Shown here piece after piece: positions 39,519-57,200 of a stretch of 64,000 bases of DNA (position 1 is its first letter; each line of letters opens with the position of its first letter). The notes below the pieces were generated by a model. It was given only the letters and a program-made list of their open reading frames with translations. It was not told the origin of the DNA and made no database searches. The position numbers were made by a program, and so were the translations under genes. The stretch comes from Nitratireductor kimnyeongensis (lineage in GTDB: Bacteria > Pseudomonadota > Alphaproteobacteria > Rhizobiales > Rhizobiaceae): positions 3,726,144 through 3,790,143 of the forward strand of contig NZ_CP078143.1 of the NCBI RefSeq assembly GCF_019891395.1, written 5' to 3'.

Positions 39519-39761
39519 TTATTGTGCCTGGGCGTCTTTAAGGACGACCCAATTCTTGTCCTTCGAAATCGGCGCGGTCTCCTGAATCATGACCACATCA
39601 CCGACCTTGCACGCATTCTCTTCGTCATGCGCCTTGTACTTCTTGGACATACGCACCGTCTTTTTCATCATCGGATGGGTAAAGCGACGCTCGACACGGA
39701 CGACAACAGTCTTGTCGTTCTTGTCGCTCACCACGGTGCCCTGCAAAACGCGCTTTGGCAT
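39519..39761 (-). CDS. rpsQ: Ribosomal protein S17
   Basis: 80 residues; 16S rRNA binding OB-fold protein. [47 protein letters not shown] is typical. Confidence 0.97.
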   Translation of the reverse strand: MPKRVLQGTVVSDKNDKTVVVRVERRFTHPMMKKTVRMSKKYKAHDEENACKVGDVVMIQETAPISKDKNWVVLKDAQAQ

Positions 39762-39772
39762 ATTCGCTGTCC

Positions 39773-39973
39773 TCAGGCCTTGCTGTCGGCCGACTTCTCG
39801 GCCGCGATTGTCTTGATGCGCGCAATATCCCTACGGATTTCTTTCACGCGCGCGGTTTTTTCGAGCTGTCCGGTCGCTTTCTGGAAGCGAAGGTTAAACT
39901 GCTCTTTCTTGAGTTTTGTCAGCTCATCGGTGAGCTGGTCCGGCGTCATCGCCCTGACATCAACAGCCTTCAT
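39773..39973 (-). CDS. rpmC: Ribosomal protein L29
   Basis: 66-residue helical hairpin at the tunnel exit. [44 protein letters not shown] is the family pattern. Confidence 0.97.
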   Translation of the reverse strand: MKAVDVRAMTPDQLTDELTKLKKEQFNLRFQKATGQLEKTARVKEIRRDIARIKTIAAEKSADSKA

Positions 39974-39987
39974 AGCGTTCGCCTTTC

Positions 39988-40401
39988 CTACTCTGCAATA
40001 CGCTGCACGAAGCGCGTCTTGACCGGCAGCTTTGCAGCGCCCAGACGCAACGCTTCACGCGCAATGTCTGCACCCACGCCATCGATCTCAAACATGACGC
40101 GGCCGGGCTTAACACGGCAGGCCCAATAGTCAACGGAGCCCTTGCCCTTACCCATACGAACTTCGGTCGGCTTTGAGGTGACCGGTAGGTCCGGGAAGAT
40201 ACGGATCCATACGCGACCCTGACGCTTCATATAGCGGGTGATCGCGCGGCGGGCCGCTTCAATCTGGCGCGCGGTAACGCGCTCCGGCTCGAGAGCCTTC
40301 AGACCGAAGGACCCGAAGTTGAGTTCCGTGCCGCCCTTGGCAGCGCCGTGAATACGGCCCTTGAACTGCTTGCGGAACTTTGTGCGCTTTGGTTGCAGCA
40401 T
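39988..40401 (-). CDS. rplP: Ribosomal protein L16
   Basis: 137 residues. [19 protein letters not shown] start and [26 protein letters not shown] are diagnostic. Confidence 0.98.
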   Translation of the reverse strand: MLQPKRTKFRKQFKGRIHGAAKGGTELNFGSFGLKALEPERVTARQIEAARRAITRYMKRQGRVWIRIFPDLPVTSKPTEVRMGKGKGSVDYWACRVKPGRVMFEIDGVGADIAREALRLGAAKLPVKTRFVQRIAE

Positions 40402-40421
40402 CGTTCTCTACTCCAAAATTC

Positions 40422-41129
40422 CTAAGCGTTCTCGCGACGCCGGTTGCTGCTACCGCCCTGGTCACCCTCGGTGGCACGGCGTTCGGAAGCCATTGGATCA
40501 TGCTCAAGGATCTCGCCCTTGAAGACCCACACCTTCACGCCGCAAATGCCATAAGCGGTCTTTGCTTCGGCGGTGCCGTAATCGACATCGGCGCGCAGCG
40601 TGTGCAGCGGAACACGACCCTCGCGGTACCATTCCATGCGAGCGATTTCCGCACCGCCGAGACGACCCGCACAGTTGATGCGGATGCCCTCGGCACCAAG
40701 ACGCATGGCCGACTGTACGGCACGCTTCATGGCACGGCGGAAAGCCACACGGCGCTCGAGCTGCTGAGCGATCGACTGAGCGATCAGAGTGGCATCGATC
40801 TCCGGCTTGCGGACTTCGACGATGTTCAAATGCGTTTCAGCATTCGTCATCTGCGAAACCTTGCGGCGCAGCTTCTCGATATCTGCACCCTTCTTGCCGA
40901 TGATCAGACCCGGACGGGCAGAGTGAATGGTAACGCGGCACTTCTTGTGCGGGCGCTCGATCACGACTTTCGAGATGGCAGCCTGCTTCAGCTCCTTCTC
41001 GATATAGTTGCGGATCTTGAAATCCTCGTGCAACAAGTCGCCGTACTCGCCATCATTGGCGTACCAACGAGAGTCCCACGTGCGGTTGATACCGAGACGG
41101 AACCCGATCGGATTGATTTTCTGACCCAT
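40422..41129 (-). CDS. rpsC: Ribosomal protein S3
   Basis: 235 residues; KH domain ([18 protein letters not shown]) and C-terminal domain with [20 protein letters not shown]. Overlaps rplV by one base. Confidence 0.98.
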   Translation of the reverse strand: MGQKINPIGFRLGINRTWDSRWYANDGEYGDLLHEDFKIRNYIEKELKQAAISKVVIERPHKKCRVTIHSARPGLIIGKKGADIEKLRRKVSQMTNAETHLNIVEVRKPEIDATLIAQSIAQQLERRVAFRRAMKRAVQSAMRLGAEGIRINCAGRLGGAEIARMEWYREGRVPLHTLRADVDYGTAEAKTAYGICGVKVWVFKGEILEHDPMASERRATEGDQGGSSNRRRENA

Positions 41130-41518
41130 CAGGCGGCCTCCACTTTCTCTTCCACTTCGCGCACGACAATCGTCAGATGCGAAAATGGCTTCTCGATGCG
41201 GCTGGCGCGGCCACGACCACGCGCATGGAACCGCTTCATGACAATCGACTTACCGACATGGGCTTCGGCCACGACCAGCGCATCCACGTCCAGGTCGTGA
41301 TTGTTTTCCGCATTCGCGATCGCCGATTCCAGCGTCTTCTTGACGGTATCGGCGATCCGCTTCCGCGAAAACTCCAGGTCGGCGAGCGCGGTCGCCACCT
41401 TCTTGCCACGGATCATCGCAGCAACGAGGTTCAGCTTCTGCGGGCTGACGCGGATCGTGCGCAATACGGCACGGGCCTCATTGTCAGCAAGCCTGCGCGG
41501 CGCTTTGGCCTTGCCCAT
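41129..41518 (-). CDS. rplV: Ribosomal protein L22
   Basis: 129 residues; its beta-hairpin lines the exit tunnel. [35 protein letters not shown] and the [23 protein letters not shown] end. Confidence 0.98.
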   Translation of the reverse strand: MGKAKAPRRLADNEARAVLRTIRVSPQKLNLVAAMIRGKKVATALADLEFSRKRIADTVKKTLESAIANAENNHDLDVDALVVAEAHVGKSIVMKRFHARGRGRASRIEKPFSHLTIVVREVEEKVEAA

Positions 41519-41520
41519 CG

Positions 41521-41799
41521 TTATTTCCTCTTTGCCTTCTTGTCCGCCCCATGGCCGTAATAGGTGCGGGACGGAGCAAATTCACCAAACTTGTGACCGA
41601 CCATCTCCTCGGAGACGGAAACGGGAATGTGTTTCTGGCCGTTGTAAACACCGAAGGTCAAACCCACGAACTGGGGCAGAATGGTGGAGCGACGGCTCCA
41701 CATCTTGATGACCTCGTTACGGCCGCTATCGCGCACCTTCTCGGCCTTCTTCAGAAGATAGCCGTCGACGAAGGGGCCTTTCCAGACTGAACGGGACAC
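41521..41799 (-). CDS. rpsS: Ribosomal protein S19
   Basis: 92 residues. [20 protein letters not shown] start and [23 protein letters not shown] end. Confidence 0.98.
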   Translation of the reverse strand: MSRSVWKGPFVDGYLLKKAEKVRDSGRNEVIKMWSRRSTILPQFVGLTFGVYNGQKHIPVSVSEEMVGHKFGEFAPSRTYYGHGADKKAKRK

Positions 41800-41815
41800 T
41801 TGCCGCTACCTTTCC

Positions 41816-42652
41816 TTAGCTCTTGCGCTTGTGGCGCGAGCGCATGATGAACTTGTCGGTCGACTTGTTCGACCGGGTCTTCATGCCCTTTGTGGGTTTG
41901 CCCCAGGGCGACACAGGGTGACGGCCACCGGAGGTACGGCCTTCACCACCACCATGGGGGTGATCGACCGGGTTCATGACAACACCGCGGTTGTGCGGAC
42001 GCTTGCCCATCCAGCGCTTGCGGCCTGCCTTGCCCAGGCTGACATTGCCGTGGTCAGGGTTGGAAACCGCACCCACCGTCGCGAAACAACGGCCCGAAAC
42101 CAGGCGCTGCTCACCGGAATTGAGACGCAGGATCGCCATGCCCTGGTCACGACCGACCAGCTGAACATATGCACCGGCCGAACGCGCGATCTGGCCGCCC
42201 TTTTCAGGCTTCATCTCGACGTTGTGAACGATCGTACCGATAGGCATTGCCGCGAGCGGCATTGCATTGCCCGGCTTCACGTCGACCGCCTTTTCACTGG
42301 CGATGACCTTGTCGCCTGCAGCCAGACGCTGCGGCGCCAAGATGTAGGACAGCTCACCATCTTCATAGCGAACCAGCGCGATGAACGCCGTGCGGTTCGG
42401 ATCGTACTCAATACGCTCAACCGTTGCCGACACGTCGAGCTTGCGACGCTTAAAATCGATCAGACGGTAGGTGCGCTTGTGACCACCGCCCTGGAAGCGC
42501 GCGGTGATGCGACCCGTGTTGTTGCGGCCGCCCTTGCCCGTCAAACCCTGGGTCAGACCCTTAACGGGCTTGCCCTTGTGAAGGCCGGAGCGGTCAACGA
42601 TGACCAGCTGACGCTGGCCTGGGGTTACCGGTTTAAACTTCTTCAGTGCCAT
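41816..42652 (-). CDS. rplB: Ribosomal protein L2
   Basis: 278 residues; peptidyl-transferase-centre protein. [28 protein letters not shown], and [19 protein letters not shown] in the form [28 protein letters not shown] with the conserved His. Confidence 0.98.
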   Translation of the reverse strand: MALKKFKPVTPGQRQLVIVDRSGLHKGKPVKGLTQGLTGKGGRNNTGRITARFQGGGHKRTYRLIDFKRRKLDVSATVERIEYDPNRTAFIALVRYEDGELSYILAPQRLAAGDKVIASEKAVDVKPGNAMPLAAMPIGTIVHNVEMKPEKGGQIARSAGAYVQLVGRDQGMAILRLNSGEQRLVSGRCFATVGAVSNPDHGNVSLGKAGRKRWMGKRPHNRGVVMNPVDHPHGGGEGRTSGGRHPVSPWGKPTKGMKTRSNKSTDKFIMRSRHKRKS

Positions 42653-42673
42653 TGTCTCTTCCTCGCCGCCCGA

Positions 42674-42967
42674 TTAGAGGCCAGTCGCGATATCGATGGA
42701 ATGACCTTCGGCCAGCGTGACGATCGCTTTCTTCACGTCGCTCTGGCGGCCAATCGTTCCGCGAAAACGCTTCACCTTGCCCTTGCGAACAAGCGTATTG
42801 ACACCGGTCACCTTGACGCCGAAGAGCGCCTCGACAGCAGCCTTGATTTCCGGCTTCGTCGCCTTGCGGTCCACATTGAAGACCACCTGGTTGTTCTCCG
42901 ACGCCATGGTCGATTTCTCGGTGATCGCCGGGCTGACGATCACGTCATAGTGGCGAAGCTCCGTCAT
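42674..42967 (-). CDS. rplW: Ribosomal protein L23
   Basis: 97 residues; tunnel-exit protein that docks SRP and trigger factor. [27 protein letters not shown] start. Overlaps rplD by 4 bp. Confidence 0.97.
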   Translation of the reverse strand: MTELRHYDVIVSPAITEKSTMASENNQVVFNVDRKATKPEIKAAVEALFGVKVTGVNTLVRKGKVKRFRGTIGRQSDVKKAIVTLAEGHSIDIATGL

Positions 42968-43584
42968 TTGAAACGCTCCTCAAGGGCCTCGACGGCGGCC
43001 TTGGAAAGGACCAGCGTGCCGCGGCGCAGAATGTCGTACACATTGATGCCCTGCACTGGCAGAACGTCGATGTTGGCGATGTTTTGAGCGGCACGCTTGA
43101 AGCCGGCGTCGACCTCCGCACCGCCAATCAGAAGAGCGTTGCTCAGACCAAGCTTGGCAAAGCTTTCAACGAGAGACTTCGTCTTGCCGTCTGCAAGAGC
43201 CAGATCATCGATGATGATGAGGCTGGAGTCTTTCGCCTTGGCCGACAAAGCGTGCTTCAGACCGAGCGCACGGACCTTCTTGGGAAGATCGTGGCTGTGG
43301 TCGCGAACGACCGGGCCATGAGCTCGGCCACCACCACGGAACTGCGGCACGCGGGCAGATGAGTGACGGGCACGGCCCGTACCCTTCTGACGGTACATCT
43401 TGGCACCGGTGCGCGCGATTTCCGAGCGTCCCTTGGTCTTGTGCGTGCCCTGCTGCTTTTTTGCAAGCTGCCAGCGCACAACGCGATGAAGGATGTCTTC
43501 GCGGGGGTCCAGACCGAAAATCTCATCAGAGACCTTCAGCTTCCCGGCATCCTTGCCTGCGAGGGTCGTAACTTTAATGTCCAT
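42964..43584 (-). CDS. rplD: Ribosomal protein L4
   Basis: 206 residues. The extended loop [34 protein letters not shown] reaches the exit tunnel. In E. coli L4 represses the S10 operon. Overlaps rplC by one base. Confidence 0.98.
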   Translation of the reverse strand: MDIKVTTLAGKDAGKLKVSDEIFGLDPREDILHRVVRWQLAKKQQGTHKTKGRSEIARTGAKMYRQKGTGRARHSSARVPQFRGGGRAHGPVVRDHSHDLPKKVRALGLKHALSAKAKDSSLIIIDDLALADGKTKSLVESFAKLGLSNALLIGGAEVDAGFKRAAQNIANIDVLPVQGINVYDILRRGTLVLSKAAVEALEERFK

Positions 43585-44306
43585 TATTCAGCCCCCTCGG
43601 TGGCGGCAGCTTCTTCAGCCTTAGCAGCACCATTGCTACGGATAGCGGCCGGCATCGGCACATTGTCTGGCAGCGGAGCCTTAACGGCGTCACGCACTGT
43701 GATCCAAGCACCCTTGGACCCAGGAACAGCACCACGAACCAGAATAAGGCCACGTTCAGTGTCGGTCGAAACGATTTCCAGATTCTGCGTGGTCACGCGA
43801 TGCGCGCCCATGTGCCCGGCCATCTTCTTGCCCTTGAACACCTTGCCGGGGTCCTGACGCTGACCGGTCGAACCATGCGAACGGTGCGAGACCGAGTTAC
43901 CATGGGTTGCACGACCGCCGCCAAAATTATGACGCTTCATGACACCCTGGAAGCCCTTACCGATCGAGGTGCCCGTCACATCGACCTTCTGGCCGGGGAC
44001 GAAATGCTCGACCGTGATCTCTGCGCCGACATCAAGAAGATTGTCGGGAGACACACGGAACTCGGCCACCTTGGCCTTCGGCTCGACGGAAGCGGTCGCG
44101 AAATGGCCGCGCAACGCCTTCGACGTGTTTTTCACCTTGGCAAGTCCAACGCCAAGCTGAACCGCCGTGTAGCCGTTCTTCTCCTCGGTACGCTGCGCAA
44201 CGACCTGACAGTTCTCCATGCGCAGAACCGTCACGGGCACATGCTCGCCCGCTTCGTTGTAGACGCGTGTCATACCGATCTTTTGTGCGATAACACCTGA
44301 ACGCAT
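43584..44306 (-). CDS. rplC: Ribosomal protein L3
   Basis: 240 residues. [28 protein letters not shown] start and [44 protein letters not shown] central loop with the Gln that is methylated in other bacteria. Has an Ala/Glu-rich C-terminal extension. Confidence 0.98.
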   Translation of the reverse strand: MRSGVIAQKIGMTRVYNEAGEHVPVTVLRMENCQVVAQRTEEKNGYTAVQLGVGLAKVKNTSKALRGHFATASVEPKAKVAEFRVSPDNLLDVGAEITVEHFVPGQKVDVTGTSIGKGFQGVMKRHNFGGGRATHGNSVSHRSHGSTGQRQDPGKVFKGKKMAGHMGAHRVTTQNLEIVSTDTERGLILVRGAVPGSKGAWITVRDAVKAPLPDNVPMPAAIRSNGAAKAEEAAATEGAE

Positions 44307-44390
44307 CGGTTCGATTTCCTTTCGGGGTTCCCAGCTCCTCGCCCGTTGTCACAGGCAAAGGCTCGGGTTCCTGACTTTTTGTCTTGCGCC

Positions 44391-44699
44391 CTAGAGCTTG
44401 ATCTCGACATCCACACCGGCAGCGAGGTCGAGCTTCATCAGCGCGTCGACCGTCTGCGGCGTCGGATCGACGATGTCGAGCAGCCGCTTGTGGGTGCGCA
44501 TCTCGAACTGTTCGCGGCTCTTCTTGTCGATGTGAGGAGACCGGTTCACAGTAAATTTCTCGATGCGCGTGGGCAGCGGCACTGGGCCGCGCACGTTCGC
44601 GCCCGTGCGTTTCGCCGTAGACACGATTTCCCGCGTCGAGGCATCAAGAACGCGATGATCAAACGCCTTGAGGCGGATACGGATATTCTGTCCGTTCAT
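44391..44699 (-). CDS. rpsJ: Ribosomal protein S10 (NusE)
   Basis: 102 residues; 30S protein and antitermination factor partner of Nus[18 protein letters not shown] and [35 protein letters not shown]. First gene of the S10 operon. Confidence 0.98.
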   Translation of the reverse strand: MNGQNIRIRLKAFDHRVLDASTREIVSTAKRTGANVRGPVPLPTRIEKFTVNRSPHIDKKSREQFEMRTHKRLLDIVDPTPQTVDALMKLDLAAGVDVEIKL

Positions 44700-44721
44700 G
44701 TGTCACTTCCTTGTTCCGCTG

Positions 44722-44746
44722 CGACGCGGTTAACCGCGCCGCGTCG
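44722..44746 (-). other. Stem-loop in the tuf-rpsJ gap
   Basis: CGACGCGG (44722-44729) and CCGCGTCG (44739-44746), perfect 8-bp stem. The loop itself overlaps the palindrome GCGGTTAACCGC, so two alternative folds are possible. Located in the 61-bp tuf-rpsJ gap with no T-run; could be part of an S10 leader or a processing site. Confidence 0.5.
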
Positions 44747-44760
44747 GAGGGTTGCCGTTC

Positions 44761-45936
44761 TTACTCAGTGATCGATGCGACGATGCCGGCACCGACGGTG
44801 CGGCCGCCTTCACGGATAGCGAAGCGCAGCTTCTCTTCCATGGCGATCGGCACGATCAGCTCGACGTCGACCGTCACATTGTCGCCCGGCATCACCATTT
44901 CCGTGCCTTCGGGAAGCGAAACAACGCCCGTCACATCCGTCGTGCGGAAGTAGAACTGCGGACGGTAGTTCGTGAAGAACGGCGTATGACGGCCGCCCTC
45001 TTCCTTCGTCAGGATGTAGGCTTCTGCCTTGAACTTCGTGTGCGGCGTCACCGAACCCGGCTTGCAAAGAACCTGGCCGCGCTCAACGCCCTCACGGTCA
45101 ACGCCGCGGATCAGCGCACCGATGTTGTCGCCAGCCTGGCCCTGATCGAGCAGCTTGCGGAACATCTCCACGCCGGTAACCGTCGTCTTCGTCGTGTCCT
45201 TGATGCCGACGATCTCGACTTCCTCACCGACCTTGATGATGCCGCGCTCAACGCGACCCGTCACAACCGTACCGCGGCCCGAAATCGAGAACACATCCTC
45301 GATCGGCATCAGGAACGGCTGGTCAACCGGACGCTCCGGCGTCGGGATGTAGGCGTCAACCTCGGCCATCAGCTTGCGGATCGCGTCTTCACCGATCTCC
45401 TTGTTGGAGTCTTCAAGAGCTGCGAGTGCAGAACCCTTGACGATCGGAATGTCGTCGCCCGGGAAGTCGTAGGACGACAGAAGCTCGCGAACCTCAAGCT
45501 CGACCAGCTCAAGAAGCTCTTCGTCGTCGACCTGGTCCACCTTGTTCAGGAACACCACGATCGCCGGAACGCCAACCTGACGGGCAAGCAGAATGTGCTC
45601 GCGCGTCTGAGGCATCGGGCCGTCAGCGGCCGAGCAAACCAGGATCGCGCCGTCCATCTGAGCAGCGCCCGTGATCATGTTCTTCACATAGTCGGCGTGG
45701 CCGGGGCAGTCGACGTGAGCATAGTGACGCGCATCCGTCTCATACTCGACATGCGCCGTCGAAATGGTGATGCCGCGCGCCTTCTCTTCAGGAGCGCCAT
45801 CAATCTGGTCATAGGCGCGGAACTCGCCGAAATACTTCGTGATCGCTGCCGTCAATGACGTCTTGCCGTGGTCAACGTGACCAATCGTGCCGATGTTCAC
45901 ATGCGGCTTCGTACGCTCAAATTTACCTTTGGCCAT
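44761..45936 (-). CDS. tuf: Elongation factor Tu, copy 1
   Basis: 391-residue GTPase that delivers aminoacyl-tRNA. GTPase motifs [36 protein letters not shown] and [11 protein letters not shown]. Protein identical to tuf copy 2 at 62825, and the DNA also appears identical apart from the stop codon (TAA here, TGA there). Last gene of the str operon, right before rpsJ. Confidence 0.99.
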   Translation of the reverse strand: MAKGKFERTKPHVNIGTIGHVDHGKTSLTAAITKYFGEFRAYDQIDGAPEEKARGITISTAHVEYETDARHYAHVDCPGHADYVKNMITGAAQMDGAILVCSAADGPMPQTREHILLARQVGVPAIVVFLNKVDQVDDEELLELVELEVRELLSSYDFPGDDIPIVKGSALAALEDSNKEIGEDAIRKLMAEVDAYIPTPERPVDQPFLMPIEDVFSISGRGTVVTGRVERGIIKVGEEVEIVGIKDTTKTTVTGVEMFRKLLDQGQAGDNIGALIRGVDREGVERGQVLCKPGSVTPHTKFKAEAYILTKEEGGRHTPFFTNYRPQFYFRTTDVTGVVSLPEGTEMVMPGDNVTVDVELIVPIAMEEKLRFAIREGGRTVGAGIVASITE

Positions 45937-46011
45937 GTGAGCTCTCCATTCCTTGTGCCCGTTCGGGCTCTTTCAACTGTCGATAATCCGTAACGAACGT
46001 GTCTGAGCGGA

Positions 46012-48102
<2,091 letters not shown>

Positions 48103-48129
48103 CGTCGTGTACCTCTTCGATCCGTAAGG

Positions 48130-48612
<483 letters not shown>

Positions 48613-48625
48613 TTACCTTCGAAGG

Positions 48626-48656
48626 CCCGGCTCAAAAACAAAGCGCCGAAGCCGGG
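48626..48656 (-). other. Stem-loop in the rpsL-rpsG gap
   Basis: CCCGGCT (48626-48632) pairs with AGCCGGG (48650-48656) across a 17-base loop, right after the rpsL stop. No T-run. Belongs to the set of intergenic hairpins of this cluster. Confidence 0.45.
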
Positions 48657-48660
48657 AAAC

Positions 48661-49032
48661 CTACTTCGGACGCTTGGCGCCGTATTTGGAACGACGCTGC
48701 TTGCGGTTCTTCACACCCTGCGTGTCGAGCACACCACGGATAATGTGGTAGCGCACACCCGGAAGGTCCTTCACGCGACCGCCGCGGATCATCACCACGG
48801 AGTGCTCCTGAAGATTATGCCCTTCACCCGGGATATAACCGATGACCTCGAAGCCATTGGCAAGGCGGATCTTGGCCACCTTACGCATAGCCGAGTTCGG
48901 CTTTTTCGGCGTCGTGGTATAGACGCGCGTACAAACGCCCCGCTTCTGCGGGTTGGCCTGCATGGCCGGAACCTTATTGCGCTTAACCGGCGCAGTGCGC
49001 GGCTTGCGGATCAACTGGTTAACGGTAGGCAT
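48661..49032 (-). CDS. rpsL: Ribosomal protein S12
   Basis: 123 residues from ATG 49032 ([14 protein letters not shown] is the family start; the frame runs on 24 codons upstream without similarity). Decoding-centre loop [13 protein letters not shown] keeps Lys at the streptomycin-resistance site, as does [14 protein letters not shown] at the second site. First gene of the str operon. Confidence 0.98.
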   Translation of the reverse strand: MPTVNQLIRKPRTAPVKRNKVPAMQANPQKRGVCTRVYTTTPKKPNSAMRKVAKIRLANGFEVIGYIPGEGHNLQEHSVVMIRGGRVKDLPGVRYHIIRGVLDTQGVKNRKQRRSKYGAKRPK

Positions 49033-49277
49033 CAAACCTTCCCTTGTTACAATTCCGTGTCTCAAGCCCGAGGGCCGCTTCAAGAACAGCTTGCGTACAT
49101 GCATAAAACCGGGCCAACAAACCGCTTTCGCGGTCTTGCCCGGACATACAGCAGAGGAAGCGTTTCCGCTTCGTGCGCCGCAAATTCTGTCACTCGCAAA
49201 AACGAACCCTGTTTGAGACCTGATCCAGGGCGTGTCGCCCCGAAAGAAAAAGCCTCACATCGGCTCGGACGAAGCGG
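49033..49277 (-). promoter_or_regulatory. Long untranslated leader of the str operon
   Basis: About 240 bp between the predicted transcription start near 49271 and the rpsL ATG at 49032 with no supported gene on either strand. Short open frames exist but lack ribosome binding sites. Such a leader could carry regulation of rpsL-rpsG-fusA-tuf. Confidence 0.4.
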
Positions 49278-49306
49278 GTATTACTCGTATGTCGGTTAAC
49301 CGTCAA
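49278..49306 (-). promoter_or_regulatory. Sigma-70-type promoter for rpsL-rpsG-fusA-tuf
   Basis: On the minus strand -35 TTGACG (49306-49301), a 17-bp spacer and -10 TAATAC (49283-49278). Near-consensus boxes with optimal spacing, reading toward rpsL about 245 bp downstream. Inferred from sequence only. Confidence 0.65.
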
Positions 49307-49445
49307 CCCCAGATGCGCAATTATCTGCCGGGAAACGCCCTATCGAGGCGCCTGGAGACGACGACGACAGATTATTGCTTGTCTGGGCGGGTTTTCGACC
49401 TGAATCCACGCTTCGGCTCTGTCAATTTCCAAGTCATCATGCGAG

Positions 49446-49467
49446 AAAAAGGCCCTGAAAGCGGGCC
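49446..49467 (-). terminator. Minus-strand terminator between rpoC and the str promoter
   Basis: GGCCC / GGGCC stem (49451-49467) with a 7-base loop, followed on the minus strand by five T. It would stop transcripts arriving from the rpoBC side before the str promoter. Second insulator in addition to the stronger one at 49844. Confidence 0.6.
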
Positions 49468-49497
49468 CTGGCAGCCCGGAAAGAATCAGGGAAGACC

Positions 49498-49779
49498 ATG
49501 ACCGAATCCGAAGAGCGCGCCGTCACCATCATTACCGGACGAGTCTGGCGTGAAAAGGGCGATGACAGTGAGGGCGTGCATATCATGCTGCTTGCTCCGG
49601 ACGACGACACGGCGGTGCGGCTCGCACTCGAAGCACTTGCACGCGAAGGCTATGCGGAAGCCGAACTGGATCGCATTGGCGACATGGAAGGCGAACCCGA
49701 TGAGGAGCCGCATCTCTCCGCATGGCAAGGTGCGCTTGAAGGCGAGATCGCGATCGTCACCTTCGACGAACCGATCTGA
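49498..49779 (+). CDS. Small acidic protein of unknown function between rpsL and rpoC
   Basis: 93 residues, very acidic, no signal peptide or membrane segment. TIITGRVWREKGDDSEGVHIMLLAPDDDTAVRLALEALAREGYAEAELDRIGDMEGEPDEEPHLSAWQGALEGEIAIVTFDEPI suggests a compact alpha/beta fold, but I cannot name a family. GGGAAG lies upstream of the ATG. It is transcribed opposite to the flanking rpoC and rpsL and is bracketed by terminators. I have the impression that similar small proteins occur at this place in other Hyphomicrobiales; this was not checked. Confidence 0.65.
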   Translation: MTESEERAVTIITGRVWREKGDDSEGVHIMLLAPDDDTAVRLALEALAREGYAEAELDRIGDMEGEPDEEPHLSAWQGALEGEIAIVTFDEPI

Positions 49780-49840
49780 CGCCAATCGCCGGGCAACCGG
49801 ACCAACCTCGAATTTCCAGCGACAATATTGTGACGCATAG

Positions 49841-49875
49841 AAAAAGGCCGCCGGATCGCTCCGGCGGCCTTTTGT
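49841..49875. terminator. Bidirectional terminator between the small gene and rpoC
   Basis: AAGGCCGCCGG (49844-49854) pairs with CCGGCGGCCTT (49861-49871) around a 6-base loop; the flanks are AAAAA and TTTTG-type, so it works as a Rho-independent terminator for rpoC (minus) and for the small plus-strand gene. Confidence 0.88.
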
Positions 49876-49894
49876 CTCGTGTCCAGTGCGAGCC

Positions 49895-54094
<4,200 letters not shown>

Positions 54095-54206
54095 GCCGAT
54101 CTCCTTTTCGGGACGCTTCGTCCCTTTTAAACTTCGGTGAAAACTGCCGCCGCGCGTTCCACCGGTTCAAATGCTTGGCCGCTACGCTGCCTTGCCAACG
54201 AGAATT

Positions 54207-54234
54207 GCGTGCCGCGGGCAAAGCCGCGGCACGC
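54207..54234 (-). other. Stem-loop between rpoB and rpoC
   Basis: Perfect 11-bp stem GCGTGCCGCGG / CCGCGGCACGC with a 6-base loop, 8 bp downstream of the rpoB stop. No T-run, so probably not a terminator; RNA processing or stability element inferred. Confidence 0.65.
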
Positions 54235-54242
54235 CAAAACGC

Positions 54243-57200
54243 TTACTCCGCAGCGTCCGGCAGCTGGTCGGTGTCAGCCGCGTCGATACGGGAGTTTTCA
54301 AGCTCCACGTTGAGACCGAGAGAACGCATTTCCTTGACGAGAACGTTGAAGCTCTCCGGAATGCCTGCCTCGAACGTATCGTCGCCGCGCACGATGGCTT
54401 CGTAGACCTTGGTGCGCCCCGCCACGTCATCCGACTTCACGGTCAGCATCTCCTGCAGCGTGTAAGCCGCGCCGTAAGCTTCCAGCGCCCAGACCTCCAT
54501 CTCGCCGAAGCGCTGACCGCCGAACTGCGCCTTGCCGCCCAACGGCTGCTGGGTCACGAGCGAGTACGGACCGATCGAACGGGCGTGGATCTTGTCGTCC
54601 ACAAGATGGTGCAGCTTCAGCATGTAGATGTAGCCGACGGTCACCTGACGATCGAACGGTTCACCCGTACGTCCATCATAAAGCGTGACCTGACCACTGG
54701 TCTGCATCCCGGCCTGTTCCAACATGATGTTGACATCGGCCTCATGGGCACCGTCGAAGACCGGGGTCGCAATCGACACGCCCCGGCGCATCTGTTCGCC
54801 GAGGCGAATGATGCTGTCATCGTCATACTGGCGTACCGGCTCGTTGCGATCATTGTCCGGGATCACAGCTTCAATTGTCTGGCGCAGCGGCTTGATATCG
54901 CCGCTCTCCTTGTAGCTGTCGATCAGGTCGCCGATCTGCTGTCCCATGCCTGCACACGCCCAGCCCAGATGCGTCTCCAGAATCTGGCCGACATTCATGC
55001 GGCTGGGCACGCCCAGCGGGTTGAGCACGATGTCCACATGCTGGCCGTCTTCAAGGAACGGCATATCCTCGACGGGCACGATGCGTGACACGACACCCTT
55101 GTTGCCGTGGCGGCCGGCCATCTTGTCGCCGGGCTGCATCTTGCGCTTCACCGCAACGAAGACCTTGACCATCTTCATCACGCCGGGGGGCATCTCGTCG
55201 CCGCGCTGAACCTTCTCGACCTTGTCCATGAAGCGCTGTTCCAGCGCCTTCTTGGACTCGTCATACTGGCCACGCATGGCTTCGAGCGCTTCCTGAAGCT
55301 TCTCGTCCTCTACGGCAAACTGCCACCACTGCGAACGCGGATACTCGTCGAGCACATCGGCAGAAAGGGTCGTGCCCTTCTTGAAGCCCTTAGGGCCGGC
55401 AATGGCCGATTTGCCCTCGAGCATCTCTGCAAGACGTGCATAAACGTTGCGATCGAGAATCGACTGCTCGTCATCACGGTCCTTTGCGAGGCGTTCGATT
55501 TCCTCACGCTCGATCGCCATGGCGCGCTCGTCCTTCTCGACGCCGTGACGGTTGAAGACGCGCACTTCCACGACCGTTCCATACGTGCCGGGCGGCATGC
55601 GCATGGACGTGTCACGAACGTCGGAGGCCTTCTCGCCAAAGATCGCGCGCAGAAGCTTTTCTTCCGGCGTCATCGGGCTTTCGCCCTTAGGCGTGATCTT
55701 GCCGACCAGAATGTCACCTGGCTGCACTTCGGCACCGATATATGTGATGCCCGCCTCATCGAGATTTTTCAGCGCCTCTTCCGAAACGTTCGGAATGTCA
55801 CGCGTGATCTCTTCCGGTCCAAGCTTCGTGTCACGCGCCATCACCTCGAATTCCTCGATGTGAATGGAGGTGAAAACGTCATCGCGAACGATGCGCTCGG
55901 AGAGAAGGATGGAGTCCTCGTAGTTGTAGCCGTTCCAGGGCATGAACGCGACGAGCACGTTGCGTCCGAGCGCCAGATCGCCGAGATCCGTCGACGGACC
56001 GTCAGCAATGATGTCGCCCTTGTTGATCAGGTCGCCGACGCGCACCAGCGGACGCTGGTTGACGCAGGTGTTCTGATTGGAACGCTGGAACTTCATCAGA
56101 CGGTAAATGTCGACGCCGGAGCGCGATGCATCCACATCCTCGGTGGCGCGGATAACGATACGCGTCGCATCCACCTGGTCGACGATACCCGTGCGGCGGG
56201 CCGCGATGGCAGCGCCGGAGTCGCGCGCCACGATCGGCTCCATGCCGGTGCCGACGAACGGCGCCTCGGCCCGCACCAGCGGCACAGCCTGACGCTGCAT
56301 GTTCGAGCCCATGAGTGCGCGGTTGGCGTCATCGTTCTCGAGGAACGGAATGAGCGCCGCCGCGACCGACACGAGCTGCTTGGGCGACACATCCATCAGA
56401 TCGACGTTCTCGCGCGGAGCCATCATCACCTCGCCGGCGTGGCGGCAGATGACGAATTCATCCGTGAACGCACCATCTTCACCGATCACGGCATTGGCCT
56501 GTGCAACGTAGTGCTTGGCCTCTTCCATGGCGGAGAGATAGACGACGTCCTGCGTCACCTTGCCGTCCACGATCTTGCGGTACGGGCTCTCGATGAAGCC
56601 GTACTTGTTGACGCGGGCGAAGGTGGCAAGCGAGTTGATCAGACCGATATTCGGGCCTTCCGGCGTTTCGATCGGGCAGATGCGACCATAGTGGGTCGGG
56701 TGCACGTCGCGCACCTCGAAGCCCGCACGCTCACGCGTCAGACCACCTGGTCCAAGCGCCGAAAGACGACGCTTGTGGGTGATCTCTGACAGCGGATTGG
56801 TCTGGTCCATGAACTGCGAGAGCTGCGAGGAACCAAAGAACTCGCGCACGGCGGCAGCCGCCGGCTTCGCGTTGATCAGGTCCTGCGGCATGACCGTGTC
56901 GATCTCGATCGAGGACATGCGTTCCTTGATCGCGCGCTCCATGCGCAACAGGCCGACGCGGTACTGGTTTTCCATCAGCTCGCCGACAGAACGCACACGA
57001 CGGTTGCCGAGATTGTCGATGTCGTCGATCTCGCCCTTGCCGTCACGCAGCTCGACCAGTGTCTTCACCACGGCAACGATGTCTTCCTTGCGCAGAACAC
57101 GCACGGTGTCTTCCGCGTCCAGTTCGAGACGCATGTTCATCTTGACGCGACCCACGGCCGAAAGGTCGTAGCGCTCGGCATCAAAGAACAGCGAATGGAA

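Noticed and set aside
49232-49501. Plus-strand 89-codon open frame in the str promoter region
   Set aside because: Covers the promoter and a terminator hairpin, has no ribosome binding site and no family resemblance.
55107-56789. A 560-codon plus-strand open frame opposite rpoB
   Set aside because: Shadow of rpoB; no domain or start signal.
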